Positions 8,231 through 17,773 are shown, counted from the stretch's first letter. The stretch is DNA of 64,000 nucleotides from Salinisphaera aquimarina (GCF_042643355.1 NZ_JBHRSS010000001.1:124001-188000), one strand, 5' to 3'. Made by a program: numbers and translations. Notes: generated by a model from the letters alone, not told the origin.

Positions 8231-8303
8231 TTTCGCTCTGACCGGGCCGTACCACGTCGAGGCACGAGGGGGGACCGGGAGACGTCGGCCCGGCCGAGCG
8301 AAA
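8231..8303 (-). ncRNA. Tandem RNA repeat unit A (first, promoter-proximal)
   Basis: This 73-nt unit folds on the minus strand into one long hairpin. An 8-bp outer helix pairs 8296-8303 with 8231-8238, then comes a small internal loop. An 8-bp inner helix (CCGGGCCG / CGGCCCGG) pairs 8286-8293 with 8242-8249. A four-base bulge GGTA on the 3' side (8250-8253) is followed by a 5-bp helix (ACGTC / GACGT) and a 22-nt C-rich loop (8259-8280). Units B and C repeat this plan at spacings of 101 and 105 nt. It begins 33 nt after the EF-hand stop codon, so it is probably part of the same transcript. Confidence 0.7.
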
Positions 8304-8309
8304 CAGTGA

Positions 8310-8325
8310 GGCAGCGCATGCTGCC
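8310..8325 (-). repeat. Hairpin between the EF-hand gene and RNA unit A
   Basis: The perfect stem GGCAGC / GCTGCC with a 4-nt loop lies between the EF-hand stop and unit A. It is the first of four hairpins that alternate with the three units. It could separate the coding part from the RNA part of the transcript by partial termination or processing. Confidence 0.55.
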
Positions 8326-8336
8326 GAAATCGACTC

Positions 8337-8633
8337 CTACATATTGCCGTTGCTGGCTTTGTGTTGTTTCTGTGTCTTCTTCATGTTGGCCATGTAGCCC
8401 TTGAATTCCTTCTTGGTCGCTTTGCCGTCGCCGTTGGCATCCATGGCATCGAACTTCGCCTGCCACGGTGTCGCCGATACTTCCTCCGGCGAAAGCGCGC
8501 CATCCGTATTGGCGTCCATGGTCGCCCAGGATGCGGCAGCCTGACTGGCGGCGTCCGCTGCGTGGACTGAACTGGCAGCACCAAACGGAATCGCGAATGC
8601 CATGCCGGCGATGACTGCGTAGCGTTTCTTCAT
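8337..8633 (-). CDS. Small secreted EF-hand protein
   Basis: This is a 98-residue protein with a Sec signal peptide (positive MKKR, a hydrophobic core, likely cleavage after SSVHA near residue 25). It has two canonical 12-residue EF-hand loops: DANTDGALSPEE at residues 40-51 and DANGDGKATKKE at 65-76. The acidic residues at loop positions 1, 5 and 12 are intact, so calcium binding in the periplasm or outside the cell is likely. Its cellular role is unknown. The gene has a sigma-54 promoter about 45 nt upstream and is followed by the tandem RNA units, so it may be the host mRNA of the array. The ATG at 8633 has GGA a few bases upstream. Confidence 0.85.
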   Translation of the reverse strand: MKKRYAVIAGMAFAIPFGAASSVHAADAASQAAASWATMDANTDGALSPEEVSATPWQAKFDAMDANGDGKATKKEFKGYMANMKKTQKQHKASNGNM

Positions 8634-8675
8634 AAAATCCGAGGACTCGAAACTGCGTATCTGATGGAGACTAGA

Positions 8676-8690
8676 GCAACCCCCGTGCCA
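8676..8690 (-). promoter_or_regulatory. Sigma-54 (-24/-12) promoter of the EF-hand/RNA array
   Basis: On the minus strand the sequence TGGCACGGGGGTTGC matches the sigma-54 consensus TGGCAC-N5-TTGC with the invariant GG-N10-GC spacing (GG at 8689-8688, GC at 8677-8676). The predicted start is near 8664, giving an untranslated leader of about 30 nt before the EF-hand ATG at 8633. An AT-rich tract (8691-8714) lies just upstream. The nearest sigma-54 activator gene, glrR, ends at 8921, and rpoN is also in this window at 20989-22437. Confidence 0.85.
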
Positions 8691-8840
8691 TGTTTTTTAA
8701 ATATATATAAAACAGTCGTTTGGGTGTGTTTCTTGATCGCCGGTCAGGCGTGGTGCCGAAAAATGCCAGTCAATGCATCGAATCCGTTGCCTGTAAGCGA
8801 CATATAAGCGATAAAAAAGATAACTGTCGGAAATAAAAGT

Positions 8841-8869
8841 AAAAAAAATGTCGCCATTTGGCGACATTT
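8841..8869 (-). terminator. Terminator of the glrK-qseG-glrR operon overlapping a GlrR-like site
   Basis: The stem TGTCGCC / GGCGACA (8849-8855 and 8860-8866) is followed on the minus strand by eight Ts (plus As at 8841-8848), which makes a good intrinsic terminator for the glr operon. The same bases read TGTC-N10-GACA (8849-8866). That is the operator pattern reported for GlrR upstream of E. coli glmY. The site lies about 185 bp upstream of the predicted sigma-54 start, a usual distance for an enhancer. A second, weaker half-site is TGTC at 8825. Terminator function is well supported; GlrR binding is inference. Confidence 0.75.
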
Positions 8870-8920
8870 TCAGTTCCGGGCTGACGAAAGACGTCGTTTA
8901 TGGGCAACAGCCCTCTTCGA

Positions 8921-10278
<1,358 letters not shown>

Positions 10279-10282
<4 letters not shown>

Positions 10283-10935
10283 GGCTCGGTATCGCCCAGT
10301 CGGTCTTCGATGTTGGCCAGTTCGCGCAGCTTGCGATGGGCCTCGTCGAGTTGCGCCTGCAGCCGGGCGATGTGTGCGCGATCGGCATCGGCGCGGGCAT
10401 TGGAATCCGCCCGCGCCTGTCGGCCAGCCGCTTGCGTTGCCTGGTCTTGCGCAGCCTCCGGGCGGGCTTCGGCCTGGTGCGCGGGCGCGGTGGTCTGGTT
10501 GTTGTCCGCGACCGCCTGATAGAGACGCGCGCAGTCGCTCAGATACTGGCGGGCGGCGGGGCTCCAGTGGTTGTCCTCGGCGTCGAGTGCCCGCTGTGCA
10601 TAGCGGGCGGCCTCGTCCGGCGTATACCGACGCTGGTTGGGGGTGCCGTAGGCCAGGGCCAGCCGTGCGAAGCTGTTGGCGCCGGCGTACTCGCTGACGG
10701 CACGACGCGCCGTGACCACATGCTGCTCGCGCTGCTCTGGCGTGGCGTTCTGCAGTCGGCGTGCGTAATCGAGCAGCGCCAGCGCCGGATCCGGTCTCTT
10801 TCCAGGTGTGGCGACCGGGCGCTGCGCAATGTCCGCCGGCGCCTCGGGCGGCGCATGGGCACAGCCGCCGATCGTCGCCACCAGCAACACGGCGATGCCG
10901 GCGCGGCGGGCGTTGTAGCGTAGATCAAACGGCAT
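10279..10935 (-). CDS. qseG: QseG-like outer-membrane lipoprotein
   Basis: This is a lipoprotein of about 218 residues. The ATG at 10935 is preferred over the frame's upstream start at 10992, because a lipoprotein signal peptide follows directly (RRAGIAVLLVATIGGCAHAP, lipobox IGGC). The mature part is alanine-, glutamine- and arginine-rich and ends in a helical, probably coiled-coil segment (about the last 60 residues). The gene sits between the sensor kinase (11-nt overlap) and glrR (4-nt overlap), exactly as qseG does in enteric glrK-qseG-glrR. In those bacteria QseG activates the kinase through periplasmic contact. Sequence similarity is weak, so the name rests on position and architecture. 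Confidence 0.7.
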
Positions 10936-12430
10936 GACGATCCGGAATATGAATTCTGAACAGCGCCCCGCCGCCGGGGGCACTGTCGACATCGATGCGA
11001 CCGGCGTGCGCCTGTACGCATTCGAGCACTACCGACAAGCCGATGCCGGTGCCGCGCAGTGCGCCATCCGCATGCGCCTGATTCTCACGGCTCTGGTAGA
11101 AGACATCGAAGATCACGCTGCGTTCGTGCGCAGATACACCCGGCCCCTGATCGGCCACGCTGATCAGGGTGGCTTCGCCCACGCGTTCGGCGGCCAGCGT
11201 CACGCGGCCGCCGGGCGGCGAAAACTTGACGGCATTGCCAAGCAGATTGTCGATGATCAGATGCATACGGTCCCGGTCAGCCGTGATCGTGAGCGGCCGG
11301 GCCGGTATCACGACGTCGAGCTGTTTCCCCTCGATCGTCAGCCGTTGCCGGGCGACGATCCCCTCGAAGAGCGCGTTCAGATCAAAGCGCTCGTACTCCA
11401 GTCTAGCGTGTTGTTGCTGCCAGGCGGCAAAGTCGAGCAGGTTGTCGATGAGCTTGGCCAGCTCGAGGCTATTCTGCTGCAATATTCCGGCGACTTCGGC
11501 CTGGGATTCGGTCAACGCGCCGACGGTGCCATCGCGCAGCAATTCCGCGCCTTCGCGGATGCTGGCCAGCGGCGTCTTGAGCTCGTGCGACATATGCCGG
11601 ATGAACTGCTGTTTCTCGCTCTCCAGTGTCGCCAGACGCCGGCGCATCCAGTCGAGGCGCGAGCCGAGCTGGTCCAGTTCCGCGGCCGGTGCGAAGACAC
11701 GGATACGCCGCTCGAAATCGCCGTCGCCGAGTTTGGTTACCGCCGCCGAGATCTGGCGCAGCGGCCGTGAGATGACGGTCACGAAGAACGCGGTGAGCAC
11801 GATCACGCCGGGCATGAGCGCGAATACGCACAGCAGCAGGAAAGTGCGCGCGTTGGCAGCCGTCGACTGCAGACGCGACAGCTCCCGATCGACGAACAGA
11901 TTGCCCTGGTCGGCGATCAGCTCGGTCTCGCGCTGCATGGCGCCGAGTTGTTCGATCGCGCGCTCGATGTTCTCGGGCCGGCCGGACAGTTGCGTGGCGA
12001 GGTGCTGGGTCTGGCTGCGCAGCGCATCGAGGTTCCAGTCGGGCAGGGTATCGAGCTCGAGGGCGCCCAGGGCGTCGATCATCTGGTCGAAATCGCTGGC
12101 CTGGCGCTGGAACCGAGTGATCAGTTCGTCGCTCTCGAGCACCTCGTACTGACGTGTGCTGCGCTCCATGGCGATCAGCAGGCTGCTCAGGCGCTTGCTG
12201 TAGCGCGTGACTTCCACGCCCTGGAGAACCAGGCGTTCGCTTTGATCGGTCAGCCGGTCGACATAGATCACGCTGAATACGATGGCCACGATCAGCGGCA
12301 GCGCCACCAGAGCGAAGCTGGTGAGCAGCAGGCCGGTGATCGAGCGCGGGCGAAACAGCAGGCGCCGCCCGGCCAGGCGCGCCTTGCGCGGAGAAATAGC
12401 GACAGCGGGACGAGACATGTCCCATAGCAT
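10925..12430 (-). CDS. glrK: Sensor histidine kinase GlrK/QseE
   Basis: The protein has 501 residues, or 497 if the ATG at 12418 is used. It has an N-terminal membrane span (GLLLTSFALVALPLIVAIVF), a periplasmic helical region of about 130 residues, a second span (FLLLCVFALMPGVIVLTAFF), a HAMP domain, a HisKA domain with the phosphorylated His in RHMSHELKTP, and a HATPase_c domain (DNLLGNAVKFSPPGG, DQGPGV, GTGIGLSVV). This is the layout of GlrK/QseE. It is the first gene of the operon and probably phosphorylates GlrR. Its start is 148 bp from the divergent pmbA start, and no clear promoter is visible there. Confidence 0.9.
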   Translation of the reverse strand: MLWDMSRPAVAISPRKARLAGRRLLFRPRSITGLLLTSFALVALPLIVAIVFSVIYVDRLTDQSERLVLQGVEVTRYSKRLSSLLIAMERSTRQYEVLESDELITRFQRQASDFDQMIDALGALELDTLPDWNLDALRSQTQHLATQLSGRPENIERAIEQLGAMQRETELIADQGNLFVDRELSRLQSTAANARTFLLLCVFALMPGVIVLTAFFVTVISRPLRQISAAVTKLGDGDFERRIRVFAPAAELDQLGSRLDWMRRRLATLESEKQQFIRHMSHELKTPLASIREGAELLRDGTVGALTESQAEVAGILQQNSLELAKLIDNLLDFAAWQQQHARLEYERFDLNALFEGIVARQRLTIEGKQLDVVIPARPLTITADRDRMHLIIDNLLGNAVKFSPPGGRVTLAAERVGEATLISVADQGPGVSAHERSVIFDVFYQSRENQAHADGALRGTGIGLSVVLECVQAHAGRIDVDSAPGGGALFRIHIPDRHAV

Positions 12431-12578
12431 ACCGACGTTGCGCGCCGGGGCGTTGCGGGGCTACCGTTCGCGCCATGATTTGACCATGGGGCGATTGCCG
12501 GGTGGCCGTGCACGCCGTGCCGCCACGTCGCGGGCAGTCGCCTGAACCGTCGAACCCATTTGCGCTGAAGGATGCGAA

Positions 12579-13961
12579 ATGACTGAGTTGACTTCCACCA
12601 CCGAGCACGCCGACACCGGCAGCGCCGATACACGGACGCTGCCGGACGCCGGACAGCTGACCGAGCAACTGCGGGACCTGCTCGAGCGCGCCCGTGCCGG
12701 TGGCGCGGATCAGGCCGAGGCGTCGCTGTCCGCTTCGCGCGCGTTGTCGGTGTCTGCCCGGGCCCGGGCACGCGAGTCGGTCGAATACGAGGGGGATCGC
12801 GCGGCCAGTATCACCGTCTACCGCGACAAGCGCAGCGGCAGTGCCTCCACGACCGACCTGAGCGCGAAAGGGCTGAATGCCGCCCTCGACCAGGCGCTGA
12901 CCATCGCGCGCTTCACCGAGGCCGATCCCTATGCGGGCCTGGCCGATGCCGAGTTGATGGCCGGCGACTGGCCTGATCTGTCGCTTTATCATCCCTGGTC
13001 GCTGGGCGCGGACGACGCGCTCGAGCTGGCCCTGCGGCTGGAGGCGGCCGCCCTCGACCACGATCCACGCATCGTCCAGAGCGAGGGCGCGACCGTGGCC
13101 AGCCAGGACAGCCTGTCTGTCTATGGCAACAGTCACGGTTTCGTGGCGGCCGAACATGCCAGCCGTCATGCACTCAGCTGTCAGCCGATTGCCCGCGACG
13201 GCGCTGGCATGCAGCGCGAAGTCGCGTTTTCGCAGGCGCGTGTCGCCGCCGAACTCGACGGCGTGGAGGCCGTGGGCCGGCTCGGGGCGGAACGCGCCCT
13301 GGCCCGTCTGGGTGCGCGCACGCCGCCGACCACGACCGCACCGGTGCTGTTCACGCCGCGCGTGGCGCGCAGTCTCTGGGGGCATCTGATCGGCGCGATC
13401 AGCGGCGGCGCACTGTATCGCGATGCCAGTTTTCTCAAGGATCGGGTCGATACTCGCATCGGCGCCGCGTCGCTCACGCTGGCGCAGTTCCCGCATCGTC
13501 CGCGCGGCCTGTCGAGCACCGGCTTCGACGCCGACGGCGTCGCCACGACGCAGCGCACGCTGGTGGAAGACGGCGTGCTGCGCGGCTATCTATTGAGTGC
13601 TTATACGGCGCGTCGACTGGGCCTGGTCAGCACCGGCAACGCCGGCGGCGTATTCAATCTGGATGTGACGCCGGGCGCCCAGGATTTCGATGCGCTGGTG
13701 GCCGGCATGGGGCGCGGCCTGGTCGTCACCGAGCTGATGGGGCAGGGGGTGAATCTGGTCAACGGTGACTACTCGCGCGGCGCGGCCGGGTTCTGGGTCG
13801 AAAACGGCGAGATCGCCTATCCGGTGGAGAACGCCACCATCGCCGGCAACCTGCTCGACATGTACGGCGCGGTCGAAGCACTCGGCAACGATGTGGAGAT
13901 GCAGAGCCCGTTGCGTACGCCGTCGGTGCTCATCGGCGCGATGACCATTGCCGGCGAGTGA
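12579..13961 (+). CDS. pmbA: Metalloprotease-associated protein PmbA/TldE
   Basis: This 460-residue protein of the PmbA/TldD family is of usual length. The C-terminal half carries the conserved GISGGALYRDASFLKDRVD, FDADGVATTQRTLVEDGVLRG and GNAGG segments. In E. coli TldE (PmbA) forms a complex with the metalloprotease TldD and is involved in antibiotic-peptide maturation and in degradation of the antitoxin CcdA. It has no HExxxH motif of its own, as expected for TldE. The ATG at 12579 has AAGGA at a good distance. A tldD gene is not visible in the window. Confidence 0.93.
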   Translation: MTELTSTTEHADTGSADTRTLPDAGQLTEQLRDLLERARAGGADQAEASLSASRALSVSARARARESVEYEGDRAASITVYRDKRSGSASTTDLSAKGLNAALDQALTIARFTEADPYAGLADAELMAGDWPDLSLYHPWSLGADDALELALRLEAAALDHDPRIVQSEGATVASQDSLSVYGNSHGFVAAEHASRHALSCQPIARDGAGMQREVAFSQARVAAELDGVEAVGRLGAERALARLGARTPPTTTAPVLFTPRVARSLWGHLIGAISGGALYRDASFLKDRVDTRIGAASLTLAQFPHRPRGLSSTGFDADGVATTQRTLVEDGVLRGYLLSAYTARRLGLVSTGNAGGVFNLDVTPGAQDFDALVAGMGRGLVVTELMGQGVNLVNGDYSRGAAGFWVENGEIAYPVENATIAGNLLDMYGAVEALGNDVEMQSPLRTPSVLIGAMTIAGE

Positions 13962-14018
13962 AAGACGTGTTCTTTGACGTTGTCCGCAAATGAACGCGAA
14001 GAAGACGGGCGGGCGCTG

Positions 14019-14105
14019 ATCCGCAGATGACGCAGATTGCACGGATTCAGGACACAGGCAGATCGACTCATAGGGATCCGTCTTCAATCTGTGTCATCTG
14101 CGGAT
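14019..14105. repeat. Imperfect inverted repeat between pmbA and mgtE
   Basis: The arms ATCCGCAGATGACGCAGATT (14019-14038) and its reverse complement at 14086-14105 differ at one base. A weaker inner match (ACGGATTC at 14041 against GGATCCGT at 14073) extends the pairing. The wording resembles a dispersed CGCAGAT-type intergenic repeat found in many proteobacteria (family assignment from memory). It lies between convergent genes, where it may end transcription from both sides. The remaining bases of the 254-bp gap hold nothing I can name. Confidence 0.6.
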
Positions 14106-14215
14106 AGACCTGGAGAGCGCGCCGCCGATGTAGGAAGCGGCCGTTGGCGTCTCGTATTTCTCGATCGTATTGTCTTTGGTCGCGTTTACTTGCGAAAGAA
14201 AGCGCAATAGCGTGA

Positions 14216-15580
14216 TCAGCGCAGCAGGAACAGCGTCCCGAGGCCCAGGAAGGCGCCGAAGCCGATGACGTCGGTGAAGGTCGTGAGCACGACCGAGCCG
14301 GCCAGCGCCGGGTCGATGCCCATCTTCTTCATCGCCAGCGGAATCGCCACGCCAGCGATCGCCGCGCCGATCTGGTTGATGACCAGGGCCACGGCGATGA
14401 TCACGCCCAGCACCCAGTTGCCGAACCAGATCTGGGCGATCACGCCGACCACCGCGCCCCAGAGCAGCCCGTTGATCACCGCCACCGCCAGTTCCTTGAT
14501 CAACAGGGTGCGGGCGTTGGCAAAGCCGATCTGGCCCAGCGACAGGCCGCGGATCATCAGCGTGAGTGTCTGCGAGCCGCCGATGCCGCCCATGCTGGCC
14601 ACGATTGGCATGAGCACCGCCAGGGCCACGACCTGTGACAGCGTCGCCTCGAACAGGCCCACCACCTGGGCGGCGAGAAACGCGGTGAACAGGTTGGCGC
14701 CCAGCCACACCGCGCGCCGGCGCGCGCTGCGCGCGATCGGCGCGAATACGTCTTCTTCCTCGTCGAGGCCGGCCATGCTCATGATGCTGTGCTCGGCCTC
14801 GTCGCGGATCACGTCGACCACGTCGTCGATGGTGATCCGCCCGACCAGGCGGCCGTCGTCCTCCACCACCGGCGCGGAGATCAGATCCAGATCCTGAAAA
14901 CGCTTGGCGACCTGGGCAGCCGACATGTCCACGGGCAGCGCCTCGAGGTCGGTGTTCATGACCTCCGAGACATCGCGCTCGGGGTCGAGCGTCACCAGCT
15001 TGGCGAGCGTGAGCATGCCCAGATAACGCCCGTAGCGCGAGACCACGAACAGTGATTCGGTGTCTTCGGGCAGGGTGCCGCGCTGCTGCAGATAACGGCT
15101 GACCACGTCCAGCGACACGTCCGGGCGCACCGTGACCGTATCGTTGTTCATCAGGCCGCCGGCCGAGTCCGAAGGGTAGGACAGCACCGCATTGAGGCGG
15201 TCGCGGTTCTGCACGTCCATCGAGCGCAGCACTTCGCGGGTGACCTGTTCCGGCAGGTCCTCGATGAGATCGGCGAGATCATCGATCGGCATGCCTTCGG
15301 TGGCGGCCAGCAGTACGTCGTGATCGAGGGCGTCGATCAGCTCCGAGCGCACTTCGTCGTTGACGTGCAGCAGGGTTTCGCCGTGGTCCTCGTCCGGAAC
15401 CAGTCGCCAGACCAGCTCACGCTTGGCACGCGGAATCGACTCCAGCAGCAGCGCGGTTTCAGCCGGATGCAGTGAATGCAGCATCGGCTTGAGGCGACGC
15501 ATGCGGCCGGATTCCAGCGCCTCGTTGAGATCGACGAGACGGGATTCCATTTTGGCTTCAGTGGTCTTCGCGTCGCTCAT
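14216..15580 (-). CDS. mgtE: Magnesium transporter MgtE
   Basis: The 454-residue protein has the full MgtE layout: an N-terminal helical superhelix domain (residues about 20-130, with IDDLADLIEDLPEQV), a pair of CBS domains (about 135-255), a connecting helix, and five membrane spans carrying MPIVASMGGIGGSQTLTLMI and a GAAIAG-type pore region. The family forms Mg2+-gated channels in the inner membrane, with the cytosolic domains sensing magnesium. The gene is 140 nt downstream of ptsI on the same strand, the usual proteobacterial neighbour, and may be read from the ptsI operon. Confidence 0.95.
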   Translation of the reverse strand: MSDAKTTEAKMESRLVDLNEALESGRMRRLKPMLHSLHPAETALLLESIPRAKRELVWRLVPDEDHGETLLHVNDEVRSELIDALDHDVLLAATEGMPIDDLADLIEDLPEQVTREVLRSMDVQNRDRLNAVLSYPSDSAGGLMNNDTVTVRPDVSLDVVSRYLQQRGTLPEDTESLFVVSRYGRYLGMLTLAKLVTLDPERDVSEVMNTDLEALPVDMSAAQVAKRFQDLDLISAPVVEDDGRLVGRITIDDVVDVIRDEAEHSIMSMAGLDEEEDVFAPIARSARRRAVWLGANLFTAFLAAQVVGLFEATLSQVVALAVLMPIVASMGGIGGSQTLTLMIRGLSLGQIGFANARTLLIKELAVAVINGLLWGAVVGVIAQIWFGNWVLGVIIAVALVINQIGAAIAGVAIPLAMKKMGIDPALAGSVVLTTFTDVIGFGAFLGLGTLFLLR

Positions 15581-15720
15581 CGGGCGCTTTCCGGCAGGCA
15601 GGAGGATTCGTCGGCTGGATCAGCAAGCAGCGTGCCATGACGGCCGCTGCCAACTGCTAATCAAAATAGCAGAAAAAGCCGGATTTTCTTGCTCTGGGGC
15701 CGTTGCGGGCGATGTTTTCG

Positions 15721-17460
15721 TTATCCCGCCAGCTGTTGGCTGAGGGTATCGAGCGCGTCGCGATAGGCATGGGCGTCGGTCAGCGCGAGAATTTCGCCGG
15801 TGCGGGCCTTGAGAGCGCCAACATCCGCGCTCATGATCGCGCGCTTGACCTCGAGCACGCTGGCCGGATGCATGGAGAATTCGGTCAGGCCCAGACCCAG
15901 CAACAGGGCGGTATAGCGCTTGTCCGAGGCCATCTCGCCGCACATGGACACGGGGATGCCGGCGGCGTCGCCGGCCTCGATGGTCATGCGGATCAACTGC
16001 AGCACGGCCGGGTGCAGCGGGTCGTAGAGATAATTGATCTCGTCGTCGATGCGATCCATGGCCAGGGTGTACTGGATCAGGTCGTTGGTGCCGATCGAGA
16101 AGAAATCGCAGTAGCGCGCCAGTAGCGGCGCGGACAGTGCCGCGGCCGGCACTTCGATCATGGCGCCGACCGGCAGTTGGGCATCGAAATCCAGGCCGTC
16201 GCGCTTGAGTTCTTCCATCACCTCGCCGATCAGATGCCGGGTCTGGCGCAGTTCCTGGATGTTGGAGACCATCGGCAGCATGATCTGCAGATCGCCCTCG
16301 GCCGAGGCGCGCAGCAGGGCCCTGAGCTGGGTGCGGAACAGATCCGTCTCCTTGAGACACAGACGGATCGCGCGCAGGCCCAGGGCCGGATTGGACGAGG
16401 TCTTGGTGGTCGCCCGGCCGATGGTCTTGTCCGCGCCCAGATCGAGAGTGCGGATGGTGACCGGTCCGTCGACAGAGCGCAGAACACGCCGATAGGCGGC
16501 CAGCTGTTCTTCCTCGCCGGGCGTCTCCTCCCGGTTCATGTACAGGAACTCGGTACGATACAGGCCGATGCCCTCGGCGCCCACATCGGCCGCGTCCTTG
16601 CTGTCGTCGGGCAGCTCGACGTTGGCGAGCATGCGCACGCGCACACCGTCGGTGGAGACCGCGGTTTCGTCCTTGAGCATGCCGAGCATGCGCCGATAGC
16701 GCTCGTCGCGTTTCTGGCGATGCCGATAGAACTCGAGCGCGGCCTCGTCCGGGCCGGCGAGAACATGGCCGGCCTCGCCGTCGACGATGACGGTTTCGTC
16801 GTCGAGCAGCATGCGGCGTGCGTTGTGCATGCCCACGATCGCGGGAATGCGCAGGCTGCGGGCGAGAATCGCGCTGTGCGAGAGCGGGCCGCCGTGCTCG
16901 GTGACGAACGCGGCCACGCCCTGCTGGTGCAGCAGGATGATATCGGCGGGCGTGAGTTCGTCGGCCACGATCACCGGCGGCGGGGCATCATCCTCGGCGT
17001 GTGTCTCGATGCTGCGCTCCTGCTTGAGCAGGATGCGCTGAATACGCGCGGTCACGTGCACGACGTCGTCACGACGGGTACGCAGATAGCTGTCGTCCAT
17101 CTGGTCGAACATCGCGGTCAGATGCTCGGCCTGGCGCTTGAGCGCCCATTCGGCGTTGTAGCGGTGTTCGCGGATCAGCGCAGCCACCGTGTCGGTGAGC
17201 GTGCTGTCCTGCATCATCAGCAGATGCGTTTCGATGAAGGCGCCGATCTCGGCGGGCGCGTTCGCCGGAATCTGCTCGCGGATCGCGGCCAGCTGGCCGC
17301 GCGCATCGTCGAGCGCGGTTTCGAAGCGCGCGACTTCGGCGTCCACGGCATTCGACTCGACGTGATATTCGGGAATATCCAGGTCGGTGCCGTGCACGCG
17401 GTGGACCGCGCCGATGGCGACTCCGCGCGATACGCCGATGGCGGCGAGCCAGAGACTCAT
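15721..17460 (-). CDS. ptsI: PTS enzyme I
   Basis: The protein has 579 residues, the normal size of enzyme I, with no N-terminal GAF domain, so it is PtsI-type rather than PtsP. The phosphorylated His lies in GGPLSHSAILARS. The PEP-binding barrel carries RTEFLYM, MIEVPAAAL, SIGTNDLIQYTLAMDR and CGEMASD. It transfers phosphate from PEP to HPr, encoded 43 nt upstream. No sugar-specific membrane EIIBC is present, so the chain probably serves regulation through PtsN and the EIIA at 17821. Confidence 0.95.
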   Translation of the reverse strand: MSLWLAAIGVSRGVAIGAVHRVHGTDLDIPEYHVESNAVDAEVARFETALDDARGQLAAIREQIPANAPAEIGAFIETHLLMMQDSTLTDTVAALIREHRYNAEWALKRQAEHLTAMFDQMDDSYLRTRRDDVVHVTARIQRILLKQERSIETHAEDDAPPPVIVADELTPADIILLHQQGVAAFVTEHGGPLSHSAILARSLRIPAIVGMHNARRMLLDDETVIVDGEAGHVLAGPDEAALEFYRHRQKRDERYRRMLGMLKDETAVSTDGVRVRMLANVELPDDSKDAADVGAEGIGLYRTEFLYMNREETPGEEEQLAAYRRVLRSVDGPVTIRTLDLGADKTIGRATTKTSSNPALGLRAIRLCLKETDLFRTQLRALLRASAEGDLQIMLPMVSNIQELRQTRHLIGEVMEELKRDGLDFDAQLPVGAMIEVPAAALSAPLLARYCDFFSIGTNDLIQYTLAMDRIDDEINYLYDPLHPAVLQLIRMTIEAGDAAGIPVSMCGEMASDKRYTALLLGLGLTEFSMHPASVLEVKRAIMSADVGALKARTGEILALTDAHAYRDALDTLSQQLAG

Positions 17461-17503
17461 GCCGCGGCGCTGCTCGGCTTGATGACGACGGACCGACGCA
17501 TTG

Positions 17504-17773
17504 CTACTGGCCCTCGCCGAAACGATCGCGTACCAGTTCCTCGAGCGCGTTCAGTGCCGCTTCGGCGTCCTCGCCCTCGGCGCTTACATCGATCCGGCTG
17601 CCGCGCGCGGCGGCCAGCATCATGACACCCATGATCGACTTGCCCGAGACCTCGCGTCCGTCCTTGCTGACCTTGATATCGGCCTCATGCTGTGAAGCGA
17701 CGGTCACGAACTTGCTGGCCGCGCGTGCGTGCAGGCCGAGTTTGTTGACGATGGCGAATTCGCGGGTAGGCAT
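17504..17773 (-). CDS. ptsH: Phosphocarrier protein HPr
   Basis: The 89-residue protein has both HPr signatures. His15 in KLGLHARAAS accepts phosphate from enzyme I. Ser46 in SGKSIMGVMML is the site modified by HPr kinase in species that have it. An HprK gene lies upstream in this operon, so Ser46 phosphorylation is plausible here. It is 47 nt downstream of the EIIA gene and 43 nt upstream of ptsI. Confidence 0.96.
   Translation of the reverse strand: MPTREFAIVNKLGLHARAASKFVTVASQHEADIKVSKDGREVSGKSIMGVMMLAAARGSRIDVSAEGEDAEAALNALEELVRDRFGEGQ

Noticed and set aside
7994..8325. Repeat region considered as a CRISPR array.
   Set aside because: The repeats are 72-73 nt with internal pairing, the spacers are about 28 nt each and themselves palindromic, and no cas genes are nearby. 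A structured RNA array fits better.
8700..8840. An IHF site between the GlrR-like site and the sigma-54 promoter.
   Set aside because: The region is AT-rich, but I found no match to the IHF consensus better than two or three mismatches.
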